Numbered from the stretch's first letter, positions 27,817 to 37,726 are shown. The stretch: DNA of 58,043 bases from Desulfobacteraceae bacterium 4572_130 (GCA_002084425.1 NBLN01000015.1:1-58043); one strand, 5' to 3'. The notes: generated by a model not told the origin, from the letters alone. Program-made: numbers and translations.

Positions 27817-28275
27817 ATGACATCTAATCATATACAAATGATAGCAAATAATAAAAAAGCAAAATATAATTTTTTTATATTTGATGAAATTGAAGCAGGT
27901 ATTGTGCTTTCTGGAACAGAAGTTAAATCAATGCGTAAAGGCCAAGTAAGCATAAAAGATTCCTATGCTGATATTAGTAATGGAGAAGTTTTTTTAAAAC
28001 AACTTCATATTAGTCCTTATAAATATGCATATTATGGTAACCATGAGCCTCTTCGATCAAGAAAACTTCTTTTGCATAAATTTGAAATAAAACGGCTTAT
28101 TGGAAAGGTAAAGGAAAAAGGATTTAGCATTATTCCCTTAAAAATTTATTTTAAAAACAGTAGAGTAAAGATTAAAATCGGTCTTGCAAAGGGAAAAAAG
28201 CTCTATGACAAAAGAGAATCTATCAAACAAAAAGATATAAAACGAGAAATGGATAGAGAAAGAAAAAATTATTAA
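27817..28275 (+). CDS. smpB: SsrA-binding protein SmpB
   Basis: A 152-residue protein of normal length with the signatures AGIVLSGTEVKSMRKG, EVFLKQLHISPY and the basic C-terminal tail (KGKKLYDKRESIKQKD...REM). It binds tmRNA and delivers it to stalled ribosomes. No tmRNA gene is visible nearby. It follows the PTS gene by 57 bp and has no clear Shine-Dalgarno. Confidence 0.96.
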   Translation: MTSNHIQMIANNKKAKYNFFIFDEIEAGIVLSGTEVKSMRKGQVSIKDSYADISNGEVFLKQLHISPYKYAYYGNHEPLRSRKLLLHKFEIKRLIGKVKEKGFSIIPLKIYFKNSRVKIKIGLAKGKKLYDKRESIKQKDIKREMDRERKNY

Positions 28276-28383
28276 CCGGGGGTTTAATCAACTGCAAGTG
28301 TTATTTTTATCATAGCAACCCCAATCATATTTTTTGCTCAAAGACTGGAAGTTAAGTTAATTACTTAATCATTAATTTTAAAA

Positions 28384-29094
28384 TTAGTTAGAAGATTCTA
28401 TTTTAAAAGTTTTAATTTCATTTGAATTAAGATATCTCCACTTTCCTTCCTTTAAATTAGAAAGTTTTATACTTCCTATTCTTATTCTTTTAAGAACTTT
28501 AACTCTATTTCCTATCTTTTGTACCATTCTTCTTATTTGACGGTTTATTCCCTGTTTTAATATTATATTAAAACTATATTGTGAAATTCTCTTAACCCTT
28601 GCCCTTCGTGTCTTTTTATTATCAAGCATTATCCCCTGGGCCATTTTGTCAAGGTCATGGTCTCCAACAGGATTAAATGTTTCTATAATATATTCTTTTT
28701 CATGATTATATGATGGATGTAAAAGTTTATTATGAAGATCTCCATCATTTATAAGTAGAATTAATCCTTTAGAATTCTTGTCAAGTCTGCCTGCTGGATA
28801 AACTCTCTTTTTGATATTAACTAGATCAAGAACTGTTTTTTCTCCTTTATGGGAGCATGAAGTTACATAGCCAAGAGGCTTGTTAAGGATAATATATATA
28901 TTTTCTTTGTTAGGTGAAAAAAAAATTCTTTTATTATTAAATGCTATATAATCTTTTTCAGAATGAATTTTTGTACCCAAAGATGTTATAATTTTATTAT
29001 TAACACTTATCCTTCCCTTAACAATATATTCCTCTCCTTTTCTTCTGGAACACACCCCGGACATGGATAAGAATTTTTGTAATCTCATTATCAT
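28384..29094 (-). CDS. RsuA/RluB-family rRNA pseudouridine synthase
   Basis: A 236-residue protein with an N-terminal S4 RNA-binding domain (residues 3-50, RLQKFLSMSGVCSRR) and a pseudouridine synthase domain. The catalytic Asp105 lies in AGRLDKNSKGLILL, followed by KEYIIE and GINRQIRRM. It isomerises a uridine in rRNA; RluB-type 23S or RsuA-type 16S targets cannot be separated here. Its start overlaps the argJ stop (ATGA), so it is translationally coupled to argJ. Confidence 0.92.
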   Translation of the reverse strand: MIMRLQKFLSMSGVCSRRKGEEYIVKGRISVNNKIITSLGTKIHSEKDYIAFNNKRIFFSPNKENIYIILNKPLGYVTSCSHKGEKTVLDLVNIKKRVYPAGRLDKNSKGLILLINDGDLHNKLLHPSYNHEKEYIIETFNPVGDHDLDKMAQGIMLDNKKTRRARVKRISQYSFNIILKQGINRQIRRMVQKIGNRVKVLKRIRIGSIKLSNLKEGKWRYLNSNEIKTFKIESSN

Positions 29095-30260
29095 GTTCTA
29101 TAATCTGCATTTATTTTCACATAATTTTCAGAAAAATCACAAAACATAAAAAAATCAGTTGCCTTTCCAATATTTAAATTAAGAATAATTTTAATTTCAT
29201 TATTTTTCATATATATGGCAGCTTTTTTTTCAGCATTTTCCCCCTGCCAAATTCCTTGTTTAACAACAGAAATATCATCAAATATAAGATCAATTTTTTC
29301 AGGATTTATTGTTGCCCCTGCCCTTCCTGCTGCTGCAATTATTCTTCCCCAGTTTGGGTCTTCTCCATAAATAGCAGTTTTTACAAGATTGGAATTAGAT
29401 ATTGTTTCAGCAACCTTAAAAGCATCTTTGCAAGACCCAGCTCCCTTTACAATAATTTTAACAAATTTTGTTGCTCCTTCTCCATCTTTTACTATCATTT
29501 TAGCAAGCCTTTGGGAGATACCATCAAGTATTTTCTGAAACTTTATACAATCATCATTATTTTTAATCCTAACACTGGACATTCCATTGGCAAGAATAAG
29601 AACTGTATCATTGGTACTAGTATCTCCATCAACTGATATTCTATTAAATGAGGAATCACAGCTTTTTTTAAGGCATGAATTTAATAATAAAGATGATATA
29701 TCAAGATCTGTGCATATAAATGCGAGCATTGTTGCCATGTCAGGTTTTATCATTCCTGAACCCTTTGCAACTCCTATAATTGAAAATTCTTTTCCATTTA
29801 TTTTAAATTTTTCTGCTATGATTTTTTTTGAAAGATCTGTTGTAAGTATTGATTCTGCAAAATTATCCAGAGAATTTGAATTTAAATCTCTAGTCAATTT
29901 TAAAATACCATTTTTAATTTTTTGAATGGGCAATGGTTCGCCAATTACTCCTGTTGAAGAAACCATAATAAGATTTTCAGGTATATTAAGAGACTTAGCT
30001 GCAAATTTCGAGGTCATAATTGCATGCTCCATTCCTTTTTTACCTGTAAAACAATTTGCATTTCCACTATTTACAATAACAGCCTGGCAAAATCCGGCTT
30101 TTATTTTTTCCTGGCCAAGAATCACAGGTGCAGCTGTAACTATATTTTTTGTAAAAACAGCAGCAGCACAAGCAGCTTTTTCAGAATAAATAATTCCAAG
30201 ATCCCTTTCTCCATTTTTTTTTATTCCTGCGCTAATACCGTTAAATTTAAAACCTTTCAT
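29091..30260 (-). CDS. argJ: Bifunctional ornithine acetyltransferase / N-acetylglutamate synthase
   Basis: A 389-residue ArgJ of usual length. The autocleavage site is MATMLAF, with Thr177 becoming the nucleophile of the beta chain, preceded by GVAKGSGMIKPD. The C-terminal GEDPNWGRI is diagnostic. It recycles the acetyl group in arginine biosynthesis. The frame reaches a GTG at 30275, but ATG 30260 has GGAG at the right distance and the standard N-terminus. It shares an ATGA overlap with the downstream pseudouridine synthase gene. Confidence 0.95.
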   Translation of the reverse strand: MKGFKFNGISAGIKKNGERDLGIIYSEKAACAAAVFTKNIVTAAPVILGQEKIKAGFCQAVIVNSGNANCFTGKKGMEHAIMTSKFAAKSLNIPENLIMVSSTGVIGEPLPIQKIKNGILKLTRDLNSNSLDNFAESILTTDLSKKIIAEKFKINGKEFSIIGVAKGSGMIKPDMATMLAFICTDLDISSLLLNSCLKKSCDSSFNRISVDGDTSTNDTVLILANGMSSVRIKNNDDCIKFQKILDGISQRLAKMIVKDGEGATKFVKIIVKGAGSCKDAFKVAETISNSNLVKTAIYGEDPNWGRIIAAAGRAGATINPEKIDLIFDDISVVKQGIWQGENAEKKAAIYMKNNEIKIILNLNIGKATDFFMFCDFSENYVKINADYRT

Positions 30261-30363
30261 TATAATGTTCTCCACAAAAATCTAAATTAAAAATATAATA
30301 ACTAAGTAAATGGAGATTTGTTTGTTCTTTATAAAATAATGGGGACCCAACAAGATGACATAA

Positions 30364-30458
30364 GCAACTGCCATAAAACAGATCTGGTTTTTAATTATTA
30401 GTTTGTCCCACAACAAAATATAAAAGAATATTAAGTAGGTGTAAGTTTTTTCATATAA
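30364..30458 (+). repeat. Family A dispersed repeat, copy A8
   Basis: ACAGATCTGG pairs with AGTTTGT through G-U pairs, followed by AAAAGAATATTAAGTAGGTG and TTTTTTCATATAA. It is antisense to the flanking argJ and lptE. Confidence 0.8.
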
Positions 30459-30503
30459 TTTTTTTTATGTAGAACTGATTTGTTTAGATTACATCATTAT
30501 ATT

Positions 30504-30951
30504 CTAAAAATCATCTGTCATTGCACCAACTAGTTTTTCAGCAATCCTTTGAGCAATTTTACTAATTATCTGTTTTTCTATTGCTTCATTAATTATTTTT
30601 CTATCATTTGCCTTAGAAATCAACAACTGCACTAACATTTCTTTCAATAACTGAGTCATCACTTTCTCGGGACAAAGCATCTATTGTTATTGCTCTAATA
30701 CTTCCCTTAATAATTGCTTCAGCATTTTCCTGTTTTACAATTTCTATGTTTGTATTTTTAATAAGTTCATTGATTAAAGCACTGGTAAAAAAATTTTCAG
30801 CTCCTGCTTCAAAGCTTTTATTTTCAAATATTTCCAAAAAAACTTTTGTTACATTTTCTGAAAGATGCCCTTGATTTGAAAATTTATATCCACAGGAACA
30901 TGTAAAAAATAAAACACCAACAATCCCATAAATTAATAATTTTTTATTCAT
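30504..30951 (-). pseudogene. lptE: LPS-assembly lipoprotein LptE, internally deleted and frameshifted
   Basis: Residues 1-112 (30951 down to 30613) match the N-terminal two thirds of LptE: signal peptide and lipobox (TCSCGYKF, Cys20), ENVTKVFLEIFENKS, and ALSRESDDSVIERNVSAVVDF. A TAA follows at once. The remaining LptE C-terminus is readable in the +1 frame from 30612 (KANDRKIINEAIEKQ through KIAQRIAEKLVGAMTDDF) to a TAG at 30504-30506. The usual middle segment, about 35-40 residues, is missing between the parts. LptE is the outer-membrane plug partner of LptD and normally essential. Position downstream of leuS is the normal synteny. Either a pseudogene, a tolerated truncation, or an assembly error. 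Confidence 0.8.
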
Positions 30952-30978
30952 AATTTTTAAACCTGTAAAAAGTTAATT

Positions 30979-31077
30979 TTAATAACTGCCATAAGGCAGA
31001 TCTAATTTTTGATTCTTGGTTTGCATCACAACGGAATATGAAAAAATATTAAGTAGGTATAGGTTCTTTCATATAAA
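30979..31077 (+). repeat. Family A dispersed repeat, copy A9
   Basis: TAACTGCCATAAGGCAGATC is paired with GGTTTGCAT via G-U pairs. The second hairpin is ATGAAAAAATATTAAGTAGG and GGTTCTTTCATATAA. It is antisense between leuS and lptE. Confidence 0.8.
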
Positions 31078-31133
31078 AAACTAGTAAAAAGTCCAAAATT
31101 AAAATATCAATGGATAGGTTTATAATGGCATGT

Positions 31134-33737
31134 TTATACTACAATGTTTATAAGTTTGTTCTTAACAACAATAACCTTTTTGATTTCTTTATCTTTAATA
31201 TACTTTTGTATGGCTTTTTCCTTAATTGCTCTTTCCTTAATTGCTTCATCATCTATTTGGGAATCAATAATAAATTTGGATCTGATTTTTCCATTTACCT
31301 GGACAACTATTAAAACATCACTTGTTGCAAGAGCATCCTTAACATATTTTGGCCAGGGTTGTTCTATAACACTTGATTTCTTACCTATTCTTTTCCATAG
31401 CTCTTCTGCAAAATGGGGAACCAGAGGAGATAAAAGCAAAACTATATTTTCAATGCAAAATGCTGTAACTTTTTTCATATCAGTATCATTTTTAATATGA
31501 CTGGAGTCAAAATCTATTCCATACATAGTATTGACAAGTTCCATAACAGCACTAATTGCAGTATTAAAATGAAAATTTGTTTCAATATCATTGGTAACTT
31601 TTTTTATAGTTTGATTTGCTTTAATATAAAGTTTTTTTGCATTTCCAGAAAGATTTTTGGAAGACCCTGTATAGGGAACTATATTTTCTGATTTTTCAGT
31701 TGATTGAAGAACAAGACGCCAAACTCTGTTAATAAATCTGGAACATCCTTCAACACTATCATCATTCCATTCAAGATCCTTTTCAGGCGGTGCTGTAAAA
31801 AGACAAAAAAGTCTTGTTATATCTGCACCATATTTTTCAAGAAGAATATTTGGATCAACTACATTTTTCTTTGATTTTGACATTTTTACTACATTACCAA
31901 CCTCAACTGTTTTTCTGCATTTTTTACATAAAGTTTTTCCATCTAGAATTTCTGCTTCTTCTGGAAAAACATATCCATGTTCAGGACATGTTAAAGTTTC
32001 CTTACACACCATTCCTTGAGTTAAAAGTCTTGTAAATGGTTCTTTAAAATCAATCAATTCAAGTGTTTGAAGAACACGCATAAAATATCTTGAATATAAA
32101 AGATGTAAAATTGCATGTTCAACACCTCCTATATATTGATCAACAGGCATCCAATATTTAACAGCCTCAGAGTCAAACATGCCTTTATCATAATGAGGAT
32201 TACAATACCTTAAAAAATACCAGGATGATTCTACAAATGTATCCATAGTATCAGTATCTCTTTTTGCATCATCTCTTCCACATCTGGGACAAAAAGTTTT
32301 AAAAAACGAATCAAATTCTGCCAGGGGCGAACCTCCATTATCAAGAAGATCTATATCTTCTGGCAGTATTAAAGGAAGATCTTTTTCCAGAACAGGCACA
32401 ACTTTACAATCAGGACAATAAACTACAGGGATTGGTGTGCCCCAATATCTTTGTCTTGATATGCCCCAGTCCCTGAGTTTAAAATTTATTGCTTTTTTAC
32501 CTTTATTATTTTTCTCAAGCCATGTTGTAATTTCTTCTATAGCAAGTTTGTTTTCCATACCATTAAATTGTCCAGAATTAACTAGAACACCATCACCTGC
32601 ATAAGCCTCTGGCATGGTATTTACATCAAGAACTTTGTTATGGGGCTGAATTACAATCTTAATATCAAGATTATATTTTTTTGCAAACTCAAAATCTCTT
32701 TGATCATGGGCAGGAACAGACATTACAGCTCCTGTGCCATATTCCATAAGTGCAAAGTTTGCAGTATAAACAGGTATTTTTTTGTTATTTGAAGGATTTA
32801 TACACCAGACACCAGTAAATACTCCCTGTTTTTCATATTTTTCCAGAGCATTTTTTGATCTTTTCTGATTTAAAATTTTTTGAACAAATTCTGCAACTTT
32901 TTTTTCCTGACTAGTTCCCTTGGAAAGAGATTCCACAAAGGGATGTTCAGGAGCAAGACACATAAATGTTGAGCCGAAAAGTGTATCAGGCCTTGTTGTA
33001 AAAACAGAAATATATTCATCATGCCCGACAATTTTAAATTTTATTTTTGAACCTGTACTTTTACCTATCCAGTTTTTTTGCATAAGAGTAACATTATCAG
33101 GCCAGCCTGATAGTTTATCACAATAGGAAAGAAGATCTTCAGCATAATCTGTAATTCTGAAAAACCATTGCCATAGCTTTTTTTGTTGAACCATATTGCC
33201 GCATCTCCAGCACATATCTGATTCAACTTGTTCATTTGCCAGAACAGTTTGACAATGTTCACACCAATTTACATATGATTTTTTGCGATATACCATATCT
33301 TTTTCAAGCATTTTCAAAAAAAGCCATTGTTCCCACTTGTAATACTCAGGTTTACAAGTTGCAAGCTCCCTTGCCCAATCATAGGAAAAACCTAATTTTT
33401 TAAGTTGATCACGCATGATTTTTATATTTTCATAGGTCCATTTAGCAGGATGAGTATTATTATTTATGGCAGCATTTTCAGCAGGCATTCCAAAGGCATC
33501 CCATCCCATTGGATGAAGTACATTAAATCCTTTCATTCTTTTATATCTTACAATGACATCTCCAATTGTATAATTTCTTACATGGCCCATATGAATATTT
33601 CCTGAAGGATATGGAAACATCTCCAAAAGATAATATTTCTTTTTTGTATTATCTTCTATTACTTTAAATGTTTGATTTTTTTCCCAAAAATTTTGCCACC
33701 ATTGCTCAATTTCTTTATGATTATAATGTTTCTCCAC
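31134..33737 (-). CDS. leuS: Leucyl-tRNA synthetase
   Basis: An 867-residue class I synthetase of normal bacterial length. The HIGH-type motif is in [15 protein letters not shown] (about 42-56), the editing (CP1) domain has [13 protein letters not shown], and KMSKS is at about 618. Two zinc-ribbon-like CX2C pairs are visible (CEHCQ, CWRC and CPEHG...CKKC). It starts at GTG with AAGGAG 9 nt upstream. It is the first gene of the leuS-lptE unit. Confidence 0.97.
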   Translation of the reverse strand: MEKHYNHKEIEQWWQNFWEKNQTFKVIEDNTKKKYYLLEMFPYPSGNIHMGHVRNYTIGDVIVRYKRMKGFNVLHPMGWDAFGMPAENAAINNNTHPAKWTYENIKIMRDQLKKLGFSYDWARELATCKPEYYKWEQWLFLKMLEKDMVYRKKSYVNWCEHCQTVLANEQVESDMCWRCGNMVQQKKLWQWFFRITDYAEDLLSYCDKLSGWPDNVTLMQKNWIGKSTGSKIKFKIVGHDEYISVFTTRPDTLFGSTFMCLAPEHPFVESLSKGTSQEKKVAEFVQKILNQKRSKNALEKYEKQGVFTGVWCINPSNNKKIPVYTANFALMEYGTGAVMSVPAHDQRDFEFAKKYNLDIKIVIQPHNKVLDVNTMPEAYAGDGVLVNSGQFNGMENKLAIEEITTWLEKNNKGKKAINFKLRDWGISRQRYWGTPIPVVYCPDCKVVPVLEKDLPLILPEDIDLLDNGGSPLAEFDSFFKTFCPRCGRDDAKRDTDTMDTFVESSWYFLRYCNPHYDKGMFDSEAVKYWMPVDQYIGGVEHAILHLLYSRYFMRVLQTLELIDFKEPFTRLLTQGMVCKETLTCPEHGYVFPEEAEILDGKTLCKKCRKTVEVGNVVKMSKSKKNVVDPNILLEKYGADITRLFCLFTAPPEKDLEWNDDSVEGCSRFINRVWRLVLQSTEKSENIVPYTGSSKNLSGNAKKLYIKANQTIKKVTNDIETNFHFNTAISAVMELVNTMYGIDFDSSHIKNDTDMKKVTAFCIENIVLLLSPLVPHFAEELWKRIGKKSSVIEQPWPKYVKDALATSDVLIVVQVNGKIRSKFIIDSQIDDEAIKERAIKEKAIQKYIKDKEIKKVIVVKNKLINIVV

Positions 33738-33933
33738 AGTCTTAACTCCTTAATTTTGATGGCATGGTAAACCTATAATATCTATATTTAAAATTTGGTT
33801 TTTTTACATTAATTCCTTAATTTAAAACAAATAGACAGATGTCATAGTCTTAACTAAATAGCAAGAGAACATGTTAAATTCTATATAGAATTTAACTTGA
33901 AGTTCTTGATTTAATATGAATTTTTAAAACAAT

Positions 33934-34030
33934 TGGCATTACCTATATCCAAATTATTAGTATATAAGTATAACAAAGGATAAAACACTTATAAAAATTT
34001 AAAAAAGAGCGTAGTATTTCATATAAAATT
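33934..34030 (+). repeat. Family D leader repeat, copy D1 (upstream of gltX)
   Basis: AAATTATTAGTATATAAG, AACAAAGGATAAAACACTTA and AAAAAAGAGCGTAGTATTTC match D2 and D3. It lies 100 nt before the gltX start in the sense direction. Confidence 0.7.
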
Positions 34031-34132
34031 AAGAAGTAAGAATAGAAAAAACATTATAATTAACAACTTTGTAAAAAAACTAGTAATATAGTAAACAAAT
34101 AATTTAGGACAAATCTAATATAGGGAGAAAAA

Positions 34133-35383
34133 ATGAATACAGTAATTACAAGATTTCCACCAAGCCCAACCGGATATCTTCATATAGGTGGTGCAAGAAC
34201 AGCACTTTTTAATTGGCTCTATGCAAAAAAAACAAAGGGAAAATTTATTTTAAGAATTGAAGATACAGATAGTATACGTTCAACAAAAAAATCCACTCAA
34301 GCTATTTTTGATTCCCTTAAATGGCTTGGAATAGATTGGGATGAGGGTCCATATTTTCAAACACAAAGATATGATATTTATCAAAAATATATTAAAAAAC
34401 TTGTTAATAATGGACATGCCTATTATTGCCAATGCAGTCATGAACAAGTTAATGCCATGCGGAAAAAAGCCAAAGCCCAAGGCCAAAGACCCATGTATAA
34501 TGGCAAATGCCGAAGAAAAAATCTTGAAAATGCCAAGGACATGGTTGTAAGATTTAAAACTCCTGAGACAGGAGTTACTATTGTTGAGGATGCTGTCAAA
34601 GGAACCACTTTATTTCAAAACAAGGAAATGGATGATTTTATAATTCAAAGGGGAGATAATACACCAACTTATAATTTAGCTGTTGTGGTTGATGATATAA
34701 CCATGGGAATTAATACTATAATAAGAGGTGATGATCATCTTATAAACACACCAAAACAAATTTTGCTGTACAAGGCATTTGGCAATAACCTGCCTTTATT
34801 TGCCCATGTACCCATGGTTCTTGGTCATGACAAATCAAGGCTTAGCAAACGCCATGGAGCCATGTCAGTAACTGAATATAGAAATATGGGATATTTACCT
34901 GACGCCATGATTAATTATCTTGTAAGGCTTGGATGGTCCTTTGGTGATCAGGAATTTTTTACAAGGCAGGATTTAATCAAAAAATTTAGTCTGAAAAATA
35001 TTGGGAAATCACCTTCTATGTTTGATAAAGACAAACTAACTGCTGAAATGGCACAAAGTGCTTTGTTTTATTTTCAGGAACAAGTTCAATATGATGAAAA
35101 AATTGCAAAAAAATTTCTTATCCCAAAAAATCTCGAAATTTTAAAAAAATCAGGTGATTTTATTGAAAATTTAAATGAATTTACTAAAGAAAATCTTGAA
35201 CATGGGTTTAAAAATATTATGGAAGAGACAAATTTAAAATTTGGTAAAATTGCTCAACCTGTTCGTGTTGCTTTAACTGGTAAAACAACAAGTCCTGGAA
35301 TTTTTGAAATGATTCTTATTCTTGGAAAGGAAAAAACTATAAAAAGAATTTACCAGGCTATGGAACATATTAAACTTTCCTAA
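34133..35383 (+). CDS. gltX: Glutamyl-tRNA synthetase, internally shortened
   Basis: A 416-residue class I synthetase. The catalytic domain is complete: HIGH-type PSPTGYLHIGGA, FILRIEDTD, and the KMSKS equivalent LSKRHGA. After FDKDKL (about residue 302) the sequence jumps to TAEMAQSALFYF. In E. coli GltX about 50 residues (the WLNHHYI helix through the segment before KEMAQS) lie between these motifs, so the start of the anticodon-binding region is missing. Usual length is 465-470. The frame is not broken. The function as a synthetase or a misassembly cannot be decided here. AGGGAG supports the ATG. It is convergent with the Memo-like gene, with a 4-nt stop overlap. Confidence 0.9.
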   Translation: MNTVITRFPPSPTGYLHIGGARTALFNWLYAKKTKGKFILRIEDTDSIRSTKKSTQAIFDSLKWLGIDWDEGPYFQTQRYDIYQKYIKKLVNNGHAYYCQCSHEQVNAMRKKAKAQGQRPMYNGKCRRKNLENAKDMVVRFKTPETGVTIVEDAVKGTTLFQNKEMDDFIIQRGDNTPTYNLAVVVDDITMGINTIIRGDDHLINTPKQILLYKAFGNNLPLFAHVPMVLGHDKSRLSKRHGAMSVTEYRNMGYLPDAMINYLVRLGWSFGDQEFFTRQDLIKKFSLKNIGKSPSMFDKDKLTAEMAQSALFYFQEQVQYDEKIAKKFLIPKNLEILKKSGDFIENLNEFTKENLEHGFKNIMEETNLKFGKIAQPVRVALTGKTTSPGIFEMILILGKEKTIKRIYQAMEHIKLS

Positions 35384-36228
35384 GTACCAAAGAGAATCCC
35401 AGTATATCCCACAAAACTATTTTCAGATTTTTTTTCATAACTTGAACCATAATCAAGCTTAATACCTTTGACTGCATTCATTTTTTTTGCACCTGCAACA
35501 GTTGCAGCAACAGCTCCTGAACAGCAGAGATTATGATTTTCAAAACTTTGTTCAATAATTTTCAAAGGATTCATTTCAAGAATTGCATTAACAGCTTTTT
35601 TATCATTTTCCTGTTTTACCCAGTTATATGCTTTTTCTCCCAGGCCTTTGGGAATAAATCCAAAATCTGGGCCATAATGAGTAAGGTCAGTTGAACCAAT
35701 AAGAATAATATTAATTCCAAATTTCTTTGCTACCTTAACTGTTGACTCTCCAATATTAACTGCAATGGAAGCGGGAGGTACACCAATGGGTACAATAGAA
35801 ACTTCTGGAAAAAAAAATTTAATAAAGGGAAGTTGAAGTTCAATAGTATTTTCTATTGGAAATGAAAAACAAGTTTCTTTTTTTAGATTTTCTTTTTCAG
35901 CTATAAAATGTGCAAAATCTTTATTGATTTTAAGATTACCAAATGGCGTATTCCAAGCATCACCAATCATTATACATGGTTTTGAATCAGGACGCATGTG
36001 AATACCAAAAATAATAACTGTATCAATTTTTTCCGACTGCATTGCTGCAATAGTTCTAGATGCAATAGAACCTGAAAAATACCATCCTGCATGGGGTACA
36101 ATCGAACCTTTAAAATTACCTTTTAAAACTTTGCTTTTATGTTTAATAAATTTTTTAATTTCTTTTTCACATTCTCTAGAACTTTCAGGATACCATGACC
36201 CTGCAAAACTTGCTTTTTTTTCATTCAT
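35380..36228 (-). CDS. AmmeMemoRadiSam system protein B (MEMO1-like)
   Basis: A 282-residue MEMO-family protein: FAGSWYPES near the N-terminus, IVPHAGWYFSG, IIFGIHMRPDS, and GSTDLTHYGPDFGF. This fold is related to extradiol dioxygenases; in bacteria it travels with AMMECR1 and a radical SAM protein, neither of which is in the window. Its biochemical role is unsettled. It lies 55 bp downstream of hypB on the same strand. The frame reaches a TTG at 36243; ATG 36228 gives the family start. Confidence 0.88.
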   Translation of the reverse strand: MNEKKASFAGSWYPESSRECEKEIKKFIKHKSKVLKGNFKGSIVPHAGWYFSGSIASRTIAAMQSEKIDTVIIFGIHMRPDSKPCIMIGDAWNTPFGNLKINKDFAHFIAEKENLKKETCFSFPIENTIELQLPFIKFFFPEVSIVPIGVPPASIAVNIGESTVKVAKKFGINIILIGSTDLTHYGPDFGFIPKGLGEKAYNWVKQENDKKAVNAILEMNPLKIIEQSFENHNLCCSGAVAATVAGAKKMNAVKGIKLDYGSSYEKKSENSFVGYTGILFGT

Positions 36229-36298
36229 TTCAGACACCTGCAAATTAAATCATAGACGAATTATAGATTTGTTTTTTTTAAAAAAACCACAAAAATTT

Positions 36299-36970
36299 CT
36301 ATAACACCATTAATTTTGATTTTACACTTGTTTTAAGCCATTTAATCCATGGCTCAAAACCTTGTTCTGTTTTTGCAGATATCTCAAAAACAGGTATTTT
36401 CGGATGAACCTGTTTAATATTTTTTACAGCTTCTTTTAAATCAAAATCAAGATAGGGTAAAAGATCAATTTTATTAAGAATAGCAATATCTGCTTCTTGA
36501 AACATTAAAGGATATTTTAAAGGTTTATCCTCACCTTCTGTTACACTTAAAACAACTGCCTTAGCATCTTCTCCAATATCAAATTCTGCAGGACATACAA
36601 GATTTCCAATATTTTCTATAATAAGAAGATCAAGATTTTTAAGATTAAGATTTTGTGCAGCTTTTTCTATGAGATGAGCTGCTAAGTGGCAATCACCTCC
36701 AAATTGATCTGTATTTATTTGAATTGCAGCAACTCCTGTTTTTTTAAGCCTATCTGCATCATTTGTTGTGCATATATCTCCTGTAATTACCCCTGTTTTT
36801 ATTTCAGGTGTTATTTTTTTAAGGGTTTTACAAAGAGTTTCTGTTTTACCAGATCCAGGAGAGCTCATCATATTAAGAACAAATACTTTTTTTTCAGTAA
36901 AATATTTTCTGTTTTTGCAAGCCATATCATCATTTGCCCTAAGAATTTTTTCCTGTATATTTATTTCCAT
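36299..36970 (-). CDS. hypB: Hydrogenase nickel incorporation GTPase HypB
   Basis: A 223-residue SIMIBI-class GTPase. The P-loop SSPGSGKT covers residues 36-43, the metal-binding GGDCHL (Cys-His) follows, and NKIDLLPY supplies the guanine base contact. The His-rich nickel-storage N-terminus of some HypB is absent. Together with HypA it inserts Ni into the hydrogenase large subunit. It lies 20 bp after hypA, with AAGGAA as ribosome-binding site. Confidence 0.95.
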   Translation of the reverse strand: MEINIQEKILRANDDMACKNRKYFTEKKVFVLNMMSSPGSGKTETLCKTLKKITPEIKTGVITGDICTTNDADRLKKTGVAAIQINTDQFGGDCHLAAHLIEKAAQNLNLKNLDLLIIENIGNLVCPAEFDIGEDAKAVVLSVTEGEDKPLKYPLMFQEADIAILNKIDLLPYLDFDLKEAVKNIKQVHPKIPVFEISAKTEQGFEPWIKWLKTSVKSKLMVL

Positions 36971-36990
36971 TATTTTTTATTTCCTTTTTT

Positions 36991-37338
36991 TTATTCTTCA
37001 ATTTCCAGAGATAATATTTCAAGTTCTCTTCCTGAAATAAGATCAACAGTACCTTTTTCACATCCAGGGCATGTAAATACAGAATTTTTAACATCCCATG
37101 TATGATTACAATTCTGGCATTGTGCTTTAACAGGCACTGATTCTATTATAAGTTTTGCATTTTTTAATGGAGTATCTTCTGTTATTATCTTAAAACAAAA
37201 TTTAAAACTATCTTCCACAATAGCTGTAAGTTCACCAATTTTTAGATTAATTTTTTTAATCCTGGGATTATTAATATTCTTAGGGATAGAACTAAGTGCA
37301 ATTTCAACCATTTGCATTGCTACACCCATTTCATGCAT
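36991..37338 (-). CDS. hypA: Hydrogenase nickel metallochaperone HypA
   Basis: A 115-residue protein with the Ni-binding N-terminus MHEMGVA (His2) and a zinc site of Cys74, Cys77, Cys90 and Cys93 (CQNC...CPGC). It delivers nickel to the hydrogenase large subunit with HypB. It is first in hypA-hypB-memo on the minus strand, divergent from hysBA, with a good TGGAG ribosome-binding site. Confidence 0.95.
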   Translation of the reverse strand: MHEMGVAMQMVEIALSSIPKNINNPRIKKINLKIGELTAIVEDSFKFCFKIITEDTPLKNAKLIIESVPVKAQCQNCNHTWDVKNSVFTCPGCEKGTVDLISGRELEILSLEIEE

Positions 37339-37513
37339 AAAAATACTCCATTTAATTTTAAAATAGTAATTTGAGACAAAAGTTATTTTTACATTTTTTT
37401 TTAAAAAAAAGCTATTTATTTTTCAAGCTGAACAAACATGGGAAATGTTACATATCCCCCATAAATACTAAAACAATAGGATTGAAAGGTGCGGTTATTC
37501 AAGGGAATATTTA

Positions 37514-37543
37514 TTGACATTTTAAAATTTAATATTTTATATT
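37514..37543 (+). promoter_or_regulatory. Candidate sigma-70 promoter for the hydrogenase operon
   Basis: TTGACA (37514-37519), an 18-nt spacer and TATATT (37538-37543) in the hypA-hysB divergent region. This would give a leader of about 170 nt containing family D copy D2. It is weak because of the AT-rich background. Confidence 0.35.
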
Positions 37544-37607
37544 AATTATAATTAATAATTTAGGTAGAAAAATAATTAACTTTAATCATATTTGTGCTGC
37601 CTATCTT

Positions 37608-37712
37608 TATGCCTAACTGGTAGGATGGCCAGCCTAAAATTATTAGTATTTGGTCACAACAAAGGATTAAATACTTATAAAAATCAAAAAAGAGCATAGT
37701 GTTTTATATAAA
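37608..37712 (+). repeat. Family D leader repeat, copy D2 (upstream of hysB)
   Basis: AAAATTATTAGTATTTGG, CACAACAAAGGATTAAATAC and AAAAAAGAGCATAGTGTTTT end in ATATAAA, directly followed by the hysB ribosome-binding site AAGGAGG. AAATACT pairs with AGTGTTT (one G-U). Confidence 0.75.
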
Positions 37713-37726
37713 CTAAGGAGGTGCCA

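Noticed and set aside
28276-28383. tmRNA gene after smpB
   Set aside because: The gap is only about 100 bp and has no tRNA-Ala-like ends or tag-peptide frame.
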